Positions 31,501 to 40,878 of a stretch of 64,000 nucleotides of DNA are shown piece after piece. Position numbers and translations under genes: made by a program. Below the pieces are notes generated by a model. That model did not search any database. It was not told where the DNA came from and was given only the letters and a program-made list of their open reading frames with translations. The stretch lies in the NCBI RefSeq assembly GCF_001005315.1, contig NZ_LBMG01000002.1, forward strand, positions 151,426 to 215,425, in the 5' to 3' direction. Every line of letters starts with the position of its first letter. Position 1 is the stretch's first letter. The DNA is from Kordia jejudonensis. GTDB lineage: Bacteria; Bacteroidota; Bacteroidia; Flavobacteriales; Flavobacteriaceae.

Positions 31501-31785
31501 GTAGTCTGCAACTCCTGGAATGATCGTTTCAGGCTGCACTACATAAGGAATAGACTTGATTACTGGTCCTTCACAGGCTGCTAATGTAGCAGCGGCTGTA
31601 CTAAAACCAACATATTTAAGAAAGTCTCTACGAGAAGTTGAAGAAGACTCTAAAGTCTCTTTATCCCCTAAGAATTCATCTACAGGAACTTCTTCTACAA
31701 ACTCATTCTGTCTAAGCGTCTCAACAATGGTGCTATTCTCATTTAGCTCCTCAACACTTTTCCAGTATTTCTTGTTTGATGCCAT
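28588..31785 (-). CDS. actB: Alternative complex III iron-sulfur subunit ActB
   Basis: 1065 residues. Fusion of a molybdopterin-oxidoreductase-like domain lacking the cofactor (about 60-700) with a four-cluster ferredoxin-like domain (about 760-1050). A Tat-like SRRDFLKYVGFS motif near residue 52 precedes a hydrophobic segment ending AAC. Cysteine sets are seen: CTGCGACVIACHAENN, CQHCNHAPCETVCPV, CVGTRYCANNCPYK and CSMCIQMT with ACSSACSSGA. It conducts electrons between ActC and ActA. The long, displaced Tat signal is the family's 'Tat-variant' type. Confidence 0.96.
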   Translation of the reverse strand: MASNKKYWKSVEELNENSTIVETLRQNEFVEEVPVDEFLGDKETLESSSTSRRDFLKYVGFSTAAATLAACEGPVIKSIPYVVQPETIIPGVADYYATTIADGYDFASILIKTREGRPIKVENNKEAAVKGSANARIQASVLSLYDSMRVKTPKIAGEETSWEEFDGEVFQRIRTVADSGKPLVLLTQTFASPSTAKLIEEFKAKFSNVRHVTYDAISESTALDAFEAKYGERGLADYDFAKAELIVSVGADILGDWQGGGYDDGYAKGRIPQGKHGQAKMSRHIQFESNMSLSGANADKRVPLTPSDQKVALAKIYAGITGNAVSGRKLSDKVEDAIAKAVGQIKQAKTKAVVVSGINDVDAQSLVLAINEYLNSEAFDANAPRKIRQGNDKAVAKLVADVKNGAVGGVIMAGVNPVYTLANGKEFAEGLQKLELAVTFTMKEDETALNTKYIAPAPHYLESWGDVEMKKGHYSVMQPTIRPLFDTRQFQDALLKWTGSEQTYYEYIKETWSADILGGTSWNKAVHDGVFKTTATVSLADEATDAIENAPEAEEGEETAPQSVDVNAQARKLAGTKVATGMELVLYAKTGMGDGQQANNPWLQEFPDPITRASWDNYLTVSKADAAKLELVNENVANGGLNGSYAKVTVNGVSLEVPVIIQPGQAKGTVGLAVGYGKEAGIKEEMQTGVNAYTFYNNFNSAQEVTVTAAAREMHEFACVQLHNTLMGRGDIVKETTIEIFNTYGKEDLKHGWNVMPHVSKDHEMISATSPDADLWDEFDRSIGHHFNLSIDLNACTGCGACVIACHAENNVPVVGKTEVRRSRDMHWLRIDRYYSSEETFAGDDEAKENFDGLGLGNYVFGDREGNGSLSGFARLEDPSENPQVAFQPVMCQHCNHAPCETVCPVAATSHGRQGQNHMAYNRCVGTRYCANNCPYKVRRFNWFLYNKNDEFDYHMNDDLGRMVLNPDVVVRSRGVMEKCSMCIQMTQKTILDAKREGRQIKDGEFQTACSSACSSGAMVFGDINDKESKVAKSLKDDRMYHLLEHVGTKPNVQYYVKVRNTKEA

Positions 31786-31818
31786 ATTATATATATAAAA
31801 TTAGCTTCTTAATTAATA

Positions 31819-33108
31819 TTAATAGTGACATTTTCCACATTCTAACGCTCCCATTTGAGACGCTTTGAATGATTCAACACCATATTTTTCTTTTAGTTGC
31901 TCGTGAATCTTTTCGTAGTATGCACTTCCTTTTAGATTCACATCTGTTTCTCTGTGACAGTTGATACACCATCCCATTGTTAGTGGAGAATGTTGCTCAA
32001 CGATTTCCATTTCTTGGATTTGTCCGTGACATTTTTGACAATCAACACCTGCAACAGTTACGTGCTGCGAGTGATTGAAGTACACAAAGTCTGGAAGATT
32101 GTGAATACGAACCCATTTTACTGGTTTCGGTTCATTTACATACGCTTGTGTTGCTGGATCCCATCCTGTAGCTTTATATATTTTCTGAATTTCTTTATCG
32201 TAGAAATCTTTTGAATATTTAGCTGAAGTCTCTCCATTGTATTCTGCAATGTTCATGTGACAGTTCATACAAATGTTTAGTGACGGAATTCCCGAATGCT
32301 TACTTACTCTTGCAGAAGAGTGACAGTATTTACATTCTATCTTGTTATCTCCTGCATGAATTTTGTGCGAGAAGTGAATTGGCTGAATTGGCTGATATCC
32401 TTGATCGATTCCTACTTGCATTAAGTATCCATATGCAAAGTATGCAGAACCTAATAGGAAGAATATTGTAGTTACAATAACCAAGAATTGATTTTGCGCA
32501 AACGCTTTCCAAATTGGTGTTCCTTTTGTTTCTTCTTCAAGATTTAATGTCCCGTTTGCTGCAGCAAATTTGCGAAGTGTTTTATTTACTAAGAATAATC
32601 CTAGTGCTAGTAATCCAAATAATACGATTAATGCCCAAAGCACCATTTGATTTGAGAAACCAGATTCAACAACCTGAACAGTCTTTTCGTCTGGCGTCGG
32701 CGGTTTAATTGGCTCAGAAGCCGTATACGCAAGAATGTTATCGATTTCCTCATTTGTCAACGTTGGAAAAGCCGTCATTGCTTTTTTTCCATTTTCCTCA
32801 TATACTTTTACGGCATATGCATCTCCAGACTTGATCAATGCGGAACTATTTCTAATCCACTTGTACAACCATTCTCTGTCTAAACCTTCCTCTTCCGCTA
32901 AGCGTTGCTCAATATTCCTCAACATTGGACCAGTAGACATGGCGTCTAATTTGTGACAAGCTGCACAGTTGGCATTGAACAAACTTTTACCAGCTGCCAC
33001 TGCCGCTGCACTATCTTGTGCAAAGAGAGAAGTTGAAAATGCTAGCGTCAGCGCTAGCGCGATTCCTAAAATTCTTGAAATTGAATTACGGTGATTCACC
33101 TTTTTCAT
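31819..33108 (-). CDS. actA: Alternative complex III multiheme cytochrome c ActA
   Basis: 429 residues. After a signal peptide it has an N-terminal monoheme cytochrome c domain (CAACHKLD), a membrane helix (about 150-175, VLWALIVLFGLLALGLFLV), a second helix, and a pentaheme domain with CKYCH, CMNCH, CQKCH, CINCH and CGKCH at the extreme C-terminus. That gives six CxxCH motifs. The N-terminal extra heme domain is common in Flavobacteria. First gene of the act-cta operon; a TATTTTTG -7-like element is at 33190-33197. Confidence 0.96.
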   Translation of the reverse strand: MKKVNHRNSISRILGIALALTLAFSTSLFAQDSAAAVAAGKSLFNANCAACHKLDAMSTGPMLRNIEQRLAEEEGLDREWLYKWIRNSSALIKSGDAYAVKVYEENGKKAMTAFPTLTNEEIDNILAYTASEPIKPPTPDEKTVQVVESGFSNQMVLWALIVLFGLLALGLFLVNKTLRKFAAANGTLNLEEETKGTPIWKAFAQNQFLVIVTTIFFLLGSAYFAYGYLMQVGIDQGYQPIQPIHFSHKIHAGDNKIECKYCHSSARVSKHSGIPSLNICMNCHMNIAEYNGETSAKYSKDFYDKEIQKIYKATGWDPATQAYVNEPKPVKWVRIHNLPDFVYFNHSQHVTVAGVDCQKCHGQIQEMEIVEQHSPLTMGWCINCHRETDVNLKGSAYYEKIHEQLKEKYGVESFKASQMGALECGKCHY

Positions 33109-33295
33109 ATTTTTAAGTCTTCTTAATTTGGCATGATTTTTTCTAAGGTTATTTTAATCTTAGACGTTCATGCGTTTTCCAAATTTGAGCAAAAATACAA
33201 ATAGCGTTTAATTTGAGAAATGTTAGCGAACTCTTAATTTGTAATTTATAGTAATTCTAAATAAGATTTCATGCTTAAAGTTCGTTAGTATATTT

Positions 33296-33303
33296 TACAT
33301 TTG
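33296..33303 (+). promoter_or_regulatory. Putative -7 element for the SPOR gene (TACATTTG)
   Basis: Exact TAnnTTTG match ending 18 bp before the ATG at 33322, which would give a short leader. No clear -33 TTG. Confidence 0.45.
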
Positions 33304-33321
33304 CACTAAATAGTATTCATT

Positions 33322-33720
33322 ATGAGATTTTTACCGATTAGAAAGTTAACTTTTATGGCGCTTGGTCTGTTTTTTTGCACCGAAATTACAAATGCGCAAG
33401 AAGGACAGATTAACGTGTCACAAGACCCAAAAATTGACAAATTACTTACATATAAGACAGAAATTAACCAAGAAACGGATAATGACAATCGTTTCCGAAT
33501 TCAAATCTTTAATGGAAATCGTAAAAATGCTGAAAAAGCTAAGTCGCGATTTGAATTGAAGCATCCATATATTCAATCAAAATTAAAGTTTGAAACTCCA
33601 AATTACAAGGTTTGGATTGGGAATTTTAGAACGCGTTTAGAGGCAGATCGTTATTTAGAAGAAGTGAAGGATTTATTCCCAAATGCTTTTGTGTTTAATC
33701 CTCCAAAGAAGAAAAAATAA
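33322..33720 (+). CDS. SPOR-domain periplasmic protein
   Basis: 132 residues: a signal peptide (about 1-25, ...GLFFCTEITNAQ), a short linker, and a C-terminal SPOR domain (about 54-128) with FRIQIFNGNRKNAEKAKSRF and YKVWIGNFRTRLEADRYLEEV. SPOR domains bind denuded peptidoglycan strands, often at division sites. A short secreted SPOR protein next to infB recurs in Flavobacteria. It runs convergent to infB, sharing a bidirectional terminator. Confidence 0.88.
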   Translation: MRFLPIRKLTFMALGLFFCTEITNAQEGQINVSQDPKIDKLLTYKTEINQETDNDNRFRIQIFNGNRKNAEKAKSRFELKHPYIQSKLKFETPNYKVWIGNFRTRLEADRYLEEVKDLFPNAFVFNPPKKKK

Positions 33721-33745
33721 GCTGTTTTTTGAACTTTTATGATAT

Positions 33746-33777
33746 AAAAAAAGGATCGCAAATGCGATCCTTTTTTT
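33746..33777. terminator. Bidirectional terminator between the SPOR gene and infB
   Basis: Perfect 15-bp inverted repeat (AAAAAAAGGATCGCA with TGCGATCCTTTTTTT) in the 73-bp convergent gap; T runs on both strands. Confidence 0.9.
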
Positions 33778-33793
33778 GTTATGTAATTGATAT

Positions 33794-36625
33794 TTATTTC
33801 AATTTCTTTTTCACTTCTACTTCTTGGAAACATTCTACAATATCACCTTCTTTGATGTCGTTGTAGTTCTTCACTTGTAATCCACAATCATACCCTTTAC
33901 TAACTTCTTTAACATCGTCTTTGAAACGTTTTAACGAAGCTAATTCTCCTGTAAAGATTACCACTCCATCACGAATTAATCGGATACCAGCATTTCTGTA
34001 AATTTTACCATCTGTTACCATACAACCTGCAATTGTTCCAATTTTGGAGATTTTGAAGGTTTCTCTAATTTCAGCATTACCCGTGATTTCTTCTTTCATT
34101 TCAGGAGATAATAGTCCTTCCATGGCATCTTTTACATCATTGATAGCATCATAGATAATGGAGTACGTACGGATATCGATTTCTTCTTTATCAGCAACGT
34201 TTCTGGCATTTCCTGCTGGTCGCACGTTGAATCCGATGATAATTGCATCAGAAGCACTTGCTAATAACACATCACTTTCTGTGATGGCTCCAACTCCTTT
34301 GTGAATGATTTTTACTTCAATTTCTTCCGTAGATAGTTTTTGGAATGAATCTGTCAATGCTTCAACCGAACCATCCACATCACCTTTAAGAATGATGTTC
34401 AGCTCTTGGAAGTCACCAATTTTGATTCTTCGACCAATGTCTGTCAACGTTGTTCTTCTTTGCGTTCTTACAGATTGCTCTCGTAGTAATTGTGTACGTT
34501 TGGCTGCAATTTGTTTTGCATCTTTTTCGTCTTCAAATACATTGAATTTGTCACCTGCTTGTGGCGCTCCATCTAATCCTAAGATTGATACTGGCGTTGA
34601 TGGATTTGCAGTTTTTACTTTTTTCCCACGCTCATCAAACATTGCTTTAATTTTACCACTGTGCTTTCCAGCCAATAGGTAATCTCCAATTTTTAATGTT
34701 CCGTTTTGTATTAGAATTGTTGATACATATCCACGACCTTTGTCAAGGAATGCTTCTACGACAGTTCCAACTGCATTTTTATCTGGGTTTGCTTGTAATT
34801 CTAATAATTCAGCTTCAAGCAATACTTTTTCTAGTAATTCGTCAACTCCTAATCCTGTTTTTGCAGAGATATCATGCGATTGAATTTTTCCTCCCCAATC
34901 TTCCACGAGAAGGTTCATAGCCGCTAATTTTTCTTTTATTTTATCAGGATTTGCCGTTGGTCTATCAATTTTGTTAATCGCAAATATGATAGGAACTCCA
35001 GCCGCTTGCGCGTGACTGATGGCTTCTTTTGTTTGCGGCATGACATCGTCGTCTGCTGCAATTACAATGATTGCGATATCCGTTACTTGCGCACCACGTG
35101 CACGCATTGCTGTAAAGGCTTCGTGACCCGGTGTATCTAAGAAAGTGATTCGTTGTCCATTTTCAAGCTGTACTCCGTATGCTCCAATATGCTGTGTGAT
35201 TCCTCCTGATTCTCCAGCAATTACATTTTCTTTACGAATATGGTCAAGTAGCGATGTTTTACCATGATCTACGTGTCCCATTACAGTTACTATTGGTGCT
35301 CTTGCAGATAAGTCTTCCGGCGCATCTTCTTCTTCTTGAATTGCTTCTTCAATATCAGCGGCAACGAAATCTACACTAAATCCAAATTCTTCAGCAACTA
35401 TGGACAATGTATCTGCATCAAGACGTTGGTTCATGGTTACCATGATTCCTAACATCATACATTTAGATATAATTTCATTGATTCCGACATCCATCATGGT
35501 AGCAAGTTCACCAACAGTTACAAATTCTGTTGCTTTTAAGATTTTGCTTTCTGCTGCTTGTTGCTCTAGACTTTCTTCGGTTTTCTGTCTGTGTATGTCA
35601 CGCTTCCCTTTACGGTATTTTGCTCCACGAGATTTGTTACTTTTCCCTTGAAGTTTTTCAAGCGTTTCACGTACTTGTTTTTGCACTTCTTCTTCAGTAG
35701 GCTCAACTTTTACAACAGGCGCTTTTCGTTGTGGTCCTCTACGGTTTCCACCTCTATTTCCTCCGCCACGGTTTCCACCACGGTTGTTATTGTTTCCTCC
35801 TGGACGATTGTTGTTTCCTCCTGGACCTGATTTAGAAATACGCTTACGTTTCTTTCTTTTATCTGCTTCTGATTCTTTTTTAGAATCTTCTTTTTTCTTT
35901 TTTGCTTTGTTGAACTGTGTCAAGTCAATTTTTTGACCTGTCATTTTCGGACCAGAAAGCTTTTGATATTTTGTTTCAATTACTTTTTTCTCTGGCACTG
36001 ACGCTTCAGTTTCCTCCTTTTTCGTAGTTTCTTCAACAACCTTTGCAGGTGTTTTGGGCTTTTGAGGTGCTTTTTGCACAGGCGCTTTTTTAGACTCAGC
36101 AGGCTTTTGAACTGGTGTCTTTTTTTCAGCTTTTACTTCAGGAGCTTTTTGCTTTTCTACAGCTTTTGGTGCTTCTTCTTGCTTAGGTTTCGCTTGAACT
36201 TCTTTAGCAGGTGTAGCTTTTGGTGCTTCTTCAACTTTTTTCTGAACTGGTTCCGATTTGTCTTTTTGAGGGTTTAGATCTATTTTTCCAATCGTTTTTG
36301 GTCCAGAAAGGTTTGCTTTAGCGCGCACCACTTCTTCACGCTCCATTTTTCTTCGTTGTGCTTCTTCTTGTTCTTTTACAAGTTGCTCTCTCAACGCTTC
36401 TTTTTCTTTTCTTTTTTCTTCTCCTAATTCCTTAGAAGCCACTTTTTTGCTCTTGTCGGTTTGAAAACCATCAAGTAGCACATTGTATATTTCTTGTGAT
36501 ATTTTCGCGGTAGGTCTTTTTTCCACAGAATGTCCATTCTGAGATAAGAAATCCACGGCTCTATCAATTGAAATATTCAATTCACGTAATACTTTACTTA
36601 GCCTTATTTTGTTCTGTTCAGCCAT
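33794..36625 (-). CDS. infB: Translation initiation factor IF-2
   Basis: 943 residues. GTPase that places fMet-tRNA on the 30S subunit. Seen: the N-terminal IF2_N segment ([20 protein letters not shown]), a long Lys/Glu/Pro/Ala linker (about 70-270), an Asn/Gly/Arg-rich patch (about 270-300, repeats of RGGN and NNNRPGG), and then the G domain with [15 protein letters not shown] (G1), [15 protein letters not shown] (G3) and NKIDRP (G4), followed by the C-terminal initiator tRNA domains. Third gene of rimP-nusA-infB. Confidence 0.98.
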   Translation of the reverse strand: MAEQNKIRLSKVLRELNISIDRAVDFLSQNGHSVEKRPTAKISQEIYNVLLDGFQTDKSKKVASKELGEEKRKEKEALREQLVKEQEEAQRRKMEREEVVRAKANLSGPKTIGKIDLNPQKDKSEPVQKKVEEAPKATPAKEVQAKPKQEEAPKAVEKQKAPEVKAEKKTPVQKPAESKKAPVQKAPQKPKTPAKVVEETTKKEETEASVPEKKVIETKYQKLSGPKMTGQKIDLTQFNKAKKKKEDSKKESEADKRKKRKRISKSGPGGNNNRPGGNNNNRGGNRGGGNRGGNRRGPQRKAPVVKVEPTEEEVQKQVRETLEKLQGKSNKSRGAKYRKGKRDIHRQKTEESLEQQAAESKILKATEFVTVGELATMMDVGINEIISKCMMLGIMVTMNQRLDADTLSIVAEEFGFSVDFVAADIEEAIQEEEDAPEDLSARAPIVTVMGHVDHGKTSLLDHIRKENVIAGESGGITQHIGAYGVQLENGQRITFLDTPGHEAFTAMRARGAQVTDIAIIVIAADDDVMPQTKEAISHAQAAGVPIIFAINKIDRPTANPDKIKEKLAAMNLLVEDWGGKIQSHDISAKTGLGVDELLEKVLLEAELLELQANPDKNAVGTVVEAFLDKGRGYVSTILIQNGTLKIGDYLLAGKHSGKIKAMFDERGKKVKTANPSTPVSILGLDGAPQAGDKFNVFEDEKDAKQIAAKRTQLLREQSVRTQRRTTLTDIGRRIKIGDFQELNIILKGDVDGSVEALTDSFQKLSTEEIEVKIIHKGVGAITESDVLLASASDAIIIGFNVRPAGNARNVADKEEIDIRTYSIIYDAINDVKDAMEGLLSPEMKEEITGNAEIRETFKISKIGTIAGCMVTDGKIYRNAGIRLIRDGVVIFTGELASLKRFKDDVKEVSKGYDCGLQVKNYNDIKEGDIVECFQEVEVKKKLK

Positions 36626-36676
36626 AAGCTTTTTTAAATTTTTACCCTCTTTTAAATAAAAAAATTGCTTTTTCTA

Positions 36677-37909
36677 TTAATCTTCGAATTCTTCTTTTAG
36701 AATTCTAATTACTTCCCCTACGGTTTCTTCCTCTAAATCTGTTTGTTTTACAAGGAAGTCTAATTCTTGATCTAATACACTTTTTGCGGTGTCAAGACCA
36801 ATTTTCTTAAATTCTTCAATTACCCAAGCTTCAATTTCATCTGAAAATTCTGTTAATTCAACATCTTCTTCAACACCTTCACGATACACATCTATTTCAT
36901 ATCCTGTAAGTTGTCCTGCTAATCGAATGTTAAATCCACCTTTTCCGATGGCTTTTGAAACTTCTTCTGGTTTTAAGAATACTTCAACACGCTTTGTGTC
37001 TTCACTAATTTTTAGTGAACTCACTCTTGCTGGACTTAAGGCACGTGTTATGTATAGTTGTAAATTTGTTGTGTAATTGATTACATCTATATTTTCGTTC
37101 CCTAATTCTCTCACGATTCCATGGATACGAGAACCTTTCATTCCCACACATGCTCCAACTGGATCGATCCTATCATCATAAGAATCTACGGCTACTTTTG
37201 CTTTTTCACCTGGAATTCTCACTACTTTTTTAACCGTAATTAGTCCGTCAAATACTTCTGGAATTTCTTGTTCAAATAATTTTTCCAAGAATTCAGGAGC
37301 CGTTCTTGACATGATAATCATTGGCTTATTTCCTTTTAAATCAACTCTTTCAATAATTCCTCTAACATTTTCTCCTTTACGGAAGAAGTCTGATGGAATT
37401 TGATTTTCTTTTGGCAACACGATTTCATTTCCTTCATCGTCTAATAATATGACTGCTCTATGTCTGATGTGATGCACTTCTGCAGTATATATATCTCCAA
37501 CTAAATCTTTAAACTGCTTATAGATTGTTGTATTGTCGTGTTCGTGTATTTTAGAGATTAGGTTTTGACGCAATGCTAATATTGCTCTTCTTCCAAGGTC
37601 TATTAGTTTTACTTCTTCTGATACATCTTCTCCAACTTCAAAATCTGGCTCAATTTTTCGAGCTTCCGTAAGCTCAATTTCTTGATTTGGCTCTTCTACT
37701 TCTCCATCTGCAACTACAATTCTGTTTCTCCAAATTTCCAAATCTCCTTTGTCAGGGTTGATAATTATATCAAAATTATCATCTGATCCAAATTTCTTTT
37801 TTAATGCATTTCTAAAAACATCTTCTAATATCGCCATTAGCGTTACACGATCTATTAGCTTGTCGTCTTTAAACTCTGAGAACGACTCAATCAATGCTAT
37901 ATTCTCCAT
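36677..37909 (-). CDS. nusA: Transcription termination/antitermination factor NusA
   Basis: 410 residues: the short form, with an N-terminal RNA polymerase-binding domain, an S1 domain (about 130-200), and two KH domains (GACVGMKGSRIHGIVRELGNE and EVSKAIGKGGFNIRLAGQL). It lacks the two C-terminal acidic repeats of the E. coli protein but ends in an acidic stretch. It regulates pausing, termination and antitermination. It lies 13 bp after rimP and 51 bp before infB. Confidence 0.97.
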   Translation of the reverse strand: MENIALIESFSEFKDDKLIDRVTLMAILEDVFRNALKKKFGSDDNFDIIINPDKGDLEIWRNRIVVADGEVEEPNQEIELTEARKIEPDFEVGEDVSEEVKLIDLGRRAILALRQNLISKIHEHDNTTIYKQFKDLVGDIYTAEVHHIRHRAVILLDDEGNEIVLPKENQIPSDFFRKGENVRGIIERVDLKGNKPMIIMSRTAPEFLEKLFEQEIPEVFDGLITVKKVVRIPGEKAKVAVDSYDDRIDPVGACVGMKGSRIHGIVRELGNENIDVINYTTNLQLYITRALSPARVSSLKISEDTKRVEVFLKPEEVSKAIGKGGFNIRLAGQLTGYEIDVYREGVEEDVELTEFSDEIEAWVIEEFKKIGLDTAKSVLDQELDFLVKQTDLEEETVGEVIRILKEEFED

Positions 37910-37922
37910 GACATGTCTTTAA

Positions 37923-38387
37923 TTAAAATGTTACCATAACTTTTGCTTTTACAATATCTTTATAAGGTATTTCTTGTTCTTTTTGAACGGTCACTTTACC
38001 TTTTCCAATGGGTTTTGGCTCGCGCGCTTTCCATTGCAGTTTAATTTTTTCATCATCAGCTTCCACTAAAGTACCTTCTACTTTTTTGTTGTCTGCAATG
38101 ATTACTTCCAATTTTCTTTGTATGTTTTTTTTGTACTGACGAATGTGTGTTAATCCTTCCGAAACTCCTGAAGAATATACTTCTAATGAGAAATCTTCTT
38201 CTTCTCTATCCAAATTATGTTCGATATGGCGACTTACTTTCATACAGTCACTTAGTGTCACACCATTATCGCCATCGATGACTACTACAATTTTATTTCC
38301 TGCAGTAATTTCTTTTGAAATCAAGAAGAGAGATGGCTCTTCTGAGAGCACCTCTTGTACTAAATTATTAACTTTTTCTTTGAACAT
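37923..38387 (-). CDS. rimP: Ribosome maturation factor RimP
   Basis: 154 residues. Assists 30S assembly. Seen: the N-terminal domain with [27 protein letters not shown] and [16 protein letters not shown], and a C-terminal SH3-like barrel ([17 protein letters not shown]). First gene of the rimP-nusA-infB operon; a GC-rich hairpin sits 15 nt before its start codon. Confidence 0.96.
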   Translation of the reverse strand: MFKEKVNNLVQEVLSEEPSLFLISKEITAGNKIVVVIDGDNGVTLSDCMKVSRHIEHNLDREEEDFSLEVYSSGVSEGLTHIRQYKKNIQRKLEVIIADNKKVEGTLVEADDEKIKLQWKAREPKPIGKGKVTVQKEQEIPYKDIVKAKVMVTF

Positions 38388-38402
38388 TTTTTAGTATGAA
38401 AA

Positions 38403-38423
38403 GAGGGGACTTATAGTCCCCTC
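38403..38423 (-). promoter_or_regulatory. Leader hairpin just upstream of rimP
   Basis: Perfect 9-bp GC-rich stem (GAGGGGACT with AGTCCCCTC, 3-nt loop). Its minus-strand 3' side is followed by CTTTTC and, 15 nt on, the rimP ATG. No upstream minus-strand gene needs a terminator here, since uspA diverges, so it is more likely a leader structure controlling the rimP-nusA-infB transcript. Confidence 0.45.
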
Positions 38424-38552
38424 ATTTTGATTCTTTTCGTCGTACAACGGTGCAAATATACATATTTTTTCTAATTTTAAAAACTATTCGAGTAAAGGAT
38501 TTTATTTGTAACTTTCATTGATATTGATATCGTTAAACTCTTAAACTCAATT

Positions 38553-39374
38553 ATGAAAAAAATCCTTCTTCCTACTGATTTTTCAGAACAAGCCGAATAT
38601 GCTTTAAAGGTTGCCGCTTCTTTAGCCAAACAGAATGATGCTGAAATTTATTTGATGCATATGCTAGAGCTGCCTTCGCATTTTCTATCTGGAGATACTA
38701 ATTTGAACGTTCCTGAACAATTGTTATTTATGAAGATTGCCAACGAGCGCTTTGAGAAAACAATGGAAAAGGAATATATGAAAGATATTACCGTACATGT
38801 TACGGTAGAATCGCAAAAAGCGTTTGACGGAATTACAGAAGCTATTATTCAACATGATATCGATTTGGTGGTTATGGGTTCTAGTGGAGCTTCTGGATTG
38901 AAAGAAATGTTTATCGGATCGAATACGGAGAAAGTTGTGCGTACTGCGGATGCACCTGTATTGGTTATTAAAAACGATATGGATCATTTTAAGGTAGATA
39001 GCTTTGTGTTTGCTTCCGATTTTTCCGAAGATCAAAAATTAGTGTTTGAACAAGCGCTTGATTTTGCAAATAGTTTTAATTCCAAATTGTATTTATTGTA
39101 TGTAAATACGCCAAGTCGTTTTGTAAGTACAGCAAAAGCCGAACAGAAGATGAACAATTTTATTGCTGATTTTGAGATTCCAAATTTTGAAAAGCATATT
39201 TATAATGACGATACTATTGAACATGGAATTCTGAATTTTGCAAAGTCAATTGATGCCGATTTGATCGGAATGAGCACACACGGACGTCAAGGATTGGCAC
39301 ATTTTTTTAACGGGAGTATTAGTGAAGATTTGGTAAATCATGCGATGCGACCTGTGATTACGTTTAAGATTTGA
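38553..39374 (+). CDS. Universal stress protein, two-domain
   Basis: 273 residues: two tandem UspA domains (about 1-145 and 146-273). Domain 1 begins MKKILLPTDFSEQAEYAL and has the nucleotide-binding loop VMGSSGASGLKEMFIGSNTEKVV; domain 2 begins FVFASDFSEDQ and has GMSTHGRQGLAHFFNGSISEDLV. Cytoplasmic stress-response protein probably binding ATP. Stands alone, with a hairpin terminator 64 bp downstream. Confidence 0.93.
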   Translation: MKKILLPTDFSEQAEYALKVAASLAKQNDAEIYLMHMLELPSHFLSGDTNLNVPEQLLFMKIANERFEKTMEKEYMKDITVHVTVESQKAFDGITEAIIQHDIDLVVMGSSGASGLKEMFIGSNTEKVVRTADAPVLVIKNDMDHFKVDSFVFASDFSEDQKLVFEQALDFANSFNSKLYLLYVNTPSRFVSTAKAEQKMNNFIADFEIPNFEKHIYNDDTIEHGILNFAKSIDADLIGMSTHGRQGLAHFFNGSISEDLVNHAMRPVITFKI

Positions 39375-39437
39375 TTTTTTTTAGGATTGAAAGATTCAAG
39401 GATTAAAAAATTGAAAGACTGAAAAGATTCTTATATG

Positions 39438-39468
39438 AAAAATCCCAATCGTAGTTGATTGGGATTTT
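39438..39468. terminator. Hairpin terminator, copy 1 of an identical pair
   Basis: Perfect 12-bp stem AAAATCCCAATC / GATTGGGATTTT with the loop GTAGTT, between the convergent uspA and lipoprotein genes. The identical 30-nt structure recurs at 43581-43610. Confidence 0.88.
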
Positions 39469-39482
39469 CTGCATACAATATA

Positions 39483-40796
39483 TTAACGTTCGTTATGTTG
39501 GAAATCTACATCTCCTGCTGGATGATATATGAATCCGTTGTACCCAATATCATGACAATATTCTACTAAATATTCTCCGATAAAGTCGTCTCCATCATTG
39601 ATGGTAAAACTCACTGGGAAATTGAATCCAAATGTTCCTGCACTTGACGTTTCTAAACTGTAGGTAAGTGTAAACGAAATGCTTTTTGTACTTCCGCCGT
39701 CAGATTCAAAACAAGCAACTTTCATTCGGTTACTGTCTCCAACTGGATTTCCTGGACTTGGCTCTCTATTCCAAATGATGGAGCTAAAGTTAGGATAGTG
39801 CCATGAATTATCGCCACGCACGTTATTTATTTGACCTGTACGAAGGTAACTCAATGCCGGACCTGTTACCGAAACACCACCGTTTTGCAAAGTGTAGTTT
39901 ACGCCATCTGCCCAAATGATTACAAAAAACCACTCACCTTTCCCTCTGAAAGCTCCATCGTAATCATCTTCTGTTCTAAATCGCCATAAGTTTTCCGTTC
40001 CAGATTCGCAATCGCGCTCACATGGTTCGTTGCAACTTGGCGGCGGTGGTGGCGGTGGTGGATATCCGCCGCCTCCTGGCTCACCGTCATCAATCGGAAC
40101 TAATTCTGCCATTGCTCCTGAGTTGATTTTTACCGATCTTCCATCATCATATGAAAATAATACCGTTTCATTGGAAGTATTTGCTCTGTTATAGTGTATG
40201 TCAGTATCATCAATATACACTTCACTGTTTCTAACAATAAATGCTTTCTGCGTTACTTCATTACTAACAACATCTGAAAATAACTCGCCGTTTTCGTAGT
40301 AGTAAATTATTTCCGAAGGATTTCTGTCATCAAAGCCATTGTCTACATACACTCTGTTAGAAAACCCTTTGGATTTTGCATCGCCCAATAATAAAACAGA
40401 CATGGCAGGATTGGTTTGTAAGTATCCATCAATTTTTGTCACTGTTTCATCACCGCCAACTTCTGTTAGCACATTATGTAATGACAAGCTGCCAAATTCT
40501 TTGAGCGTTTCTTTTCCTTGCATACCTACATAGAATTCTTGCTCGTAATAACCGTTTTGTTGCAATTGCAATGCTTTTTGCTGCAACGCTTCATTCATAT
40601 TCGATTTTTGATGAATTGCCATCGATAGTAATCGTGCATATTCAAATAAACCTTCGTGCGTCGGCGATTGTTTTGCCACTTCTAACGCATCTAGTGTAAT
40701 TGCTTCTTCTTCCACGCTCACTTGGTCGTTAGCACAAGCATTGAGCAACAACAGTGCTGTTGCGAAGAAAAACAATTTGATATATGTTGTTTTCAT
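39483..40796 (-). CDS. Lipoprotein with polyproline linker, unknown function
   Basis: 437 residues from the ATG at 40796, chosen because it starts a lipoprotein signal (MKTTYIKLFFFATALLLLNAC, lipobox LNAC). An upstream in-frame extension of 31 codons is Lys-rich and unlikely. Two parts: an alpha-rich N-terminal region (about 35-240), then GEPGGGGY and eight prolines, a Cys-rich turn (CNEPCERDCES), and a C-terminal beta-rich region with GKGEWFFVIIWADG. I do not recognise the family. The preceding same-strand gene, peptide A, ends 82 bp upstream, so the two may be co-transcribed. Confidence 0.75.
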   Translation of the reverse strand: MKTTYIKLFFFATALLLLNACANDQVSVEEEAITLDALEVAKQSPTHEGLFEYARLLSMAIHQKSNMNEALQQKALQLQQNGYYEQEFYVGMQGKETLKEFGSLSLHNVLTEVGGDETVTKIDGYLQTNPAMSVLLLGDAKSKGFSNRVYVDNGFDDRNPSEIIYYYENGELFSDVVSNEVTQKAFIVRNSEVYIDDTDIHYNRANTSNETVLFSYDDGRSVKINSGAMAELVPIDDGEPGGGGYPPPPPPPPSCNEPCERDCESGTENLWRFRTEDDYDGAFRGKGEWFFVIIWADGVNYTLQNGGVSVTGPALSYLRTGQINNVRGDNSWHYPNFSSIIWNREPSPGNPVGDSNRMKVACFESDGGSTKSISFTLTYSLETSSAGTFGFNFPVSFTINDGDDFIGEYLVEYCHDIGYNGFIYHPAGDVDFQHNER

Positions 40797-40878
40797 TTTT
40801 ATTTTGGTTTTGGTTTTCCCTACTCTTTTTGGCCAATTAAAGGATTTTCGGGTTGCTCCTTTTGTGTAATTTCCATTT

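Noticed and set aside
28588..31785. Molybdoenzyme oxidoreductase
   Set aside because: Gene context and domain order are those of ACIII ActB, whose molybdopterin-like domain does not bind the cofactor.
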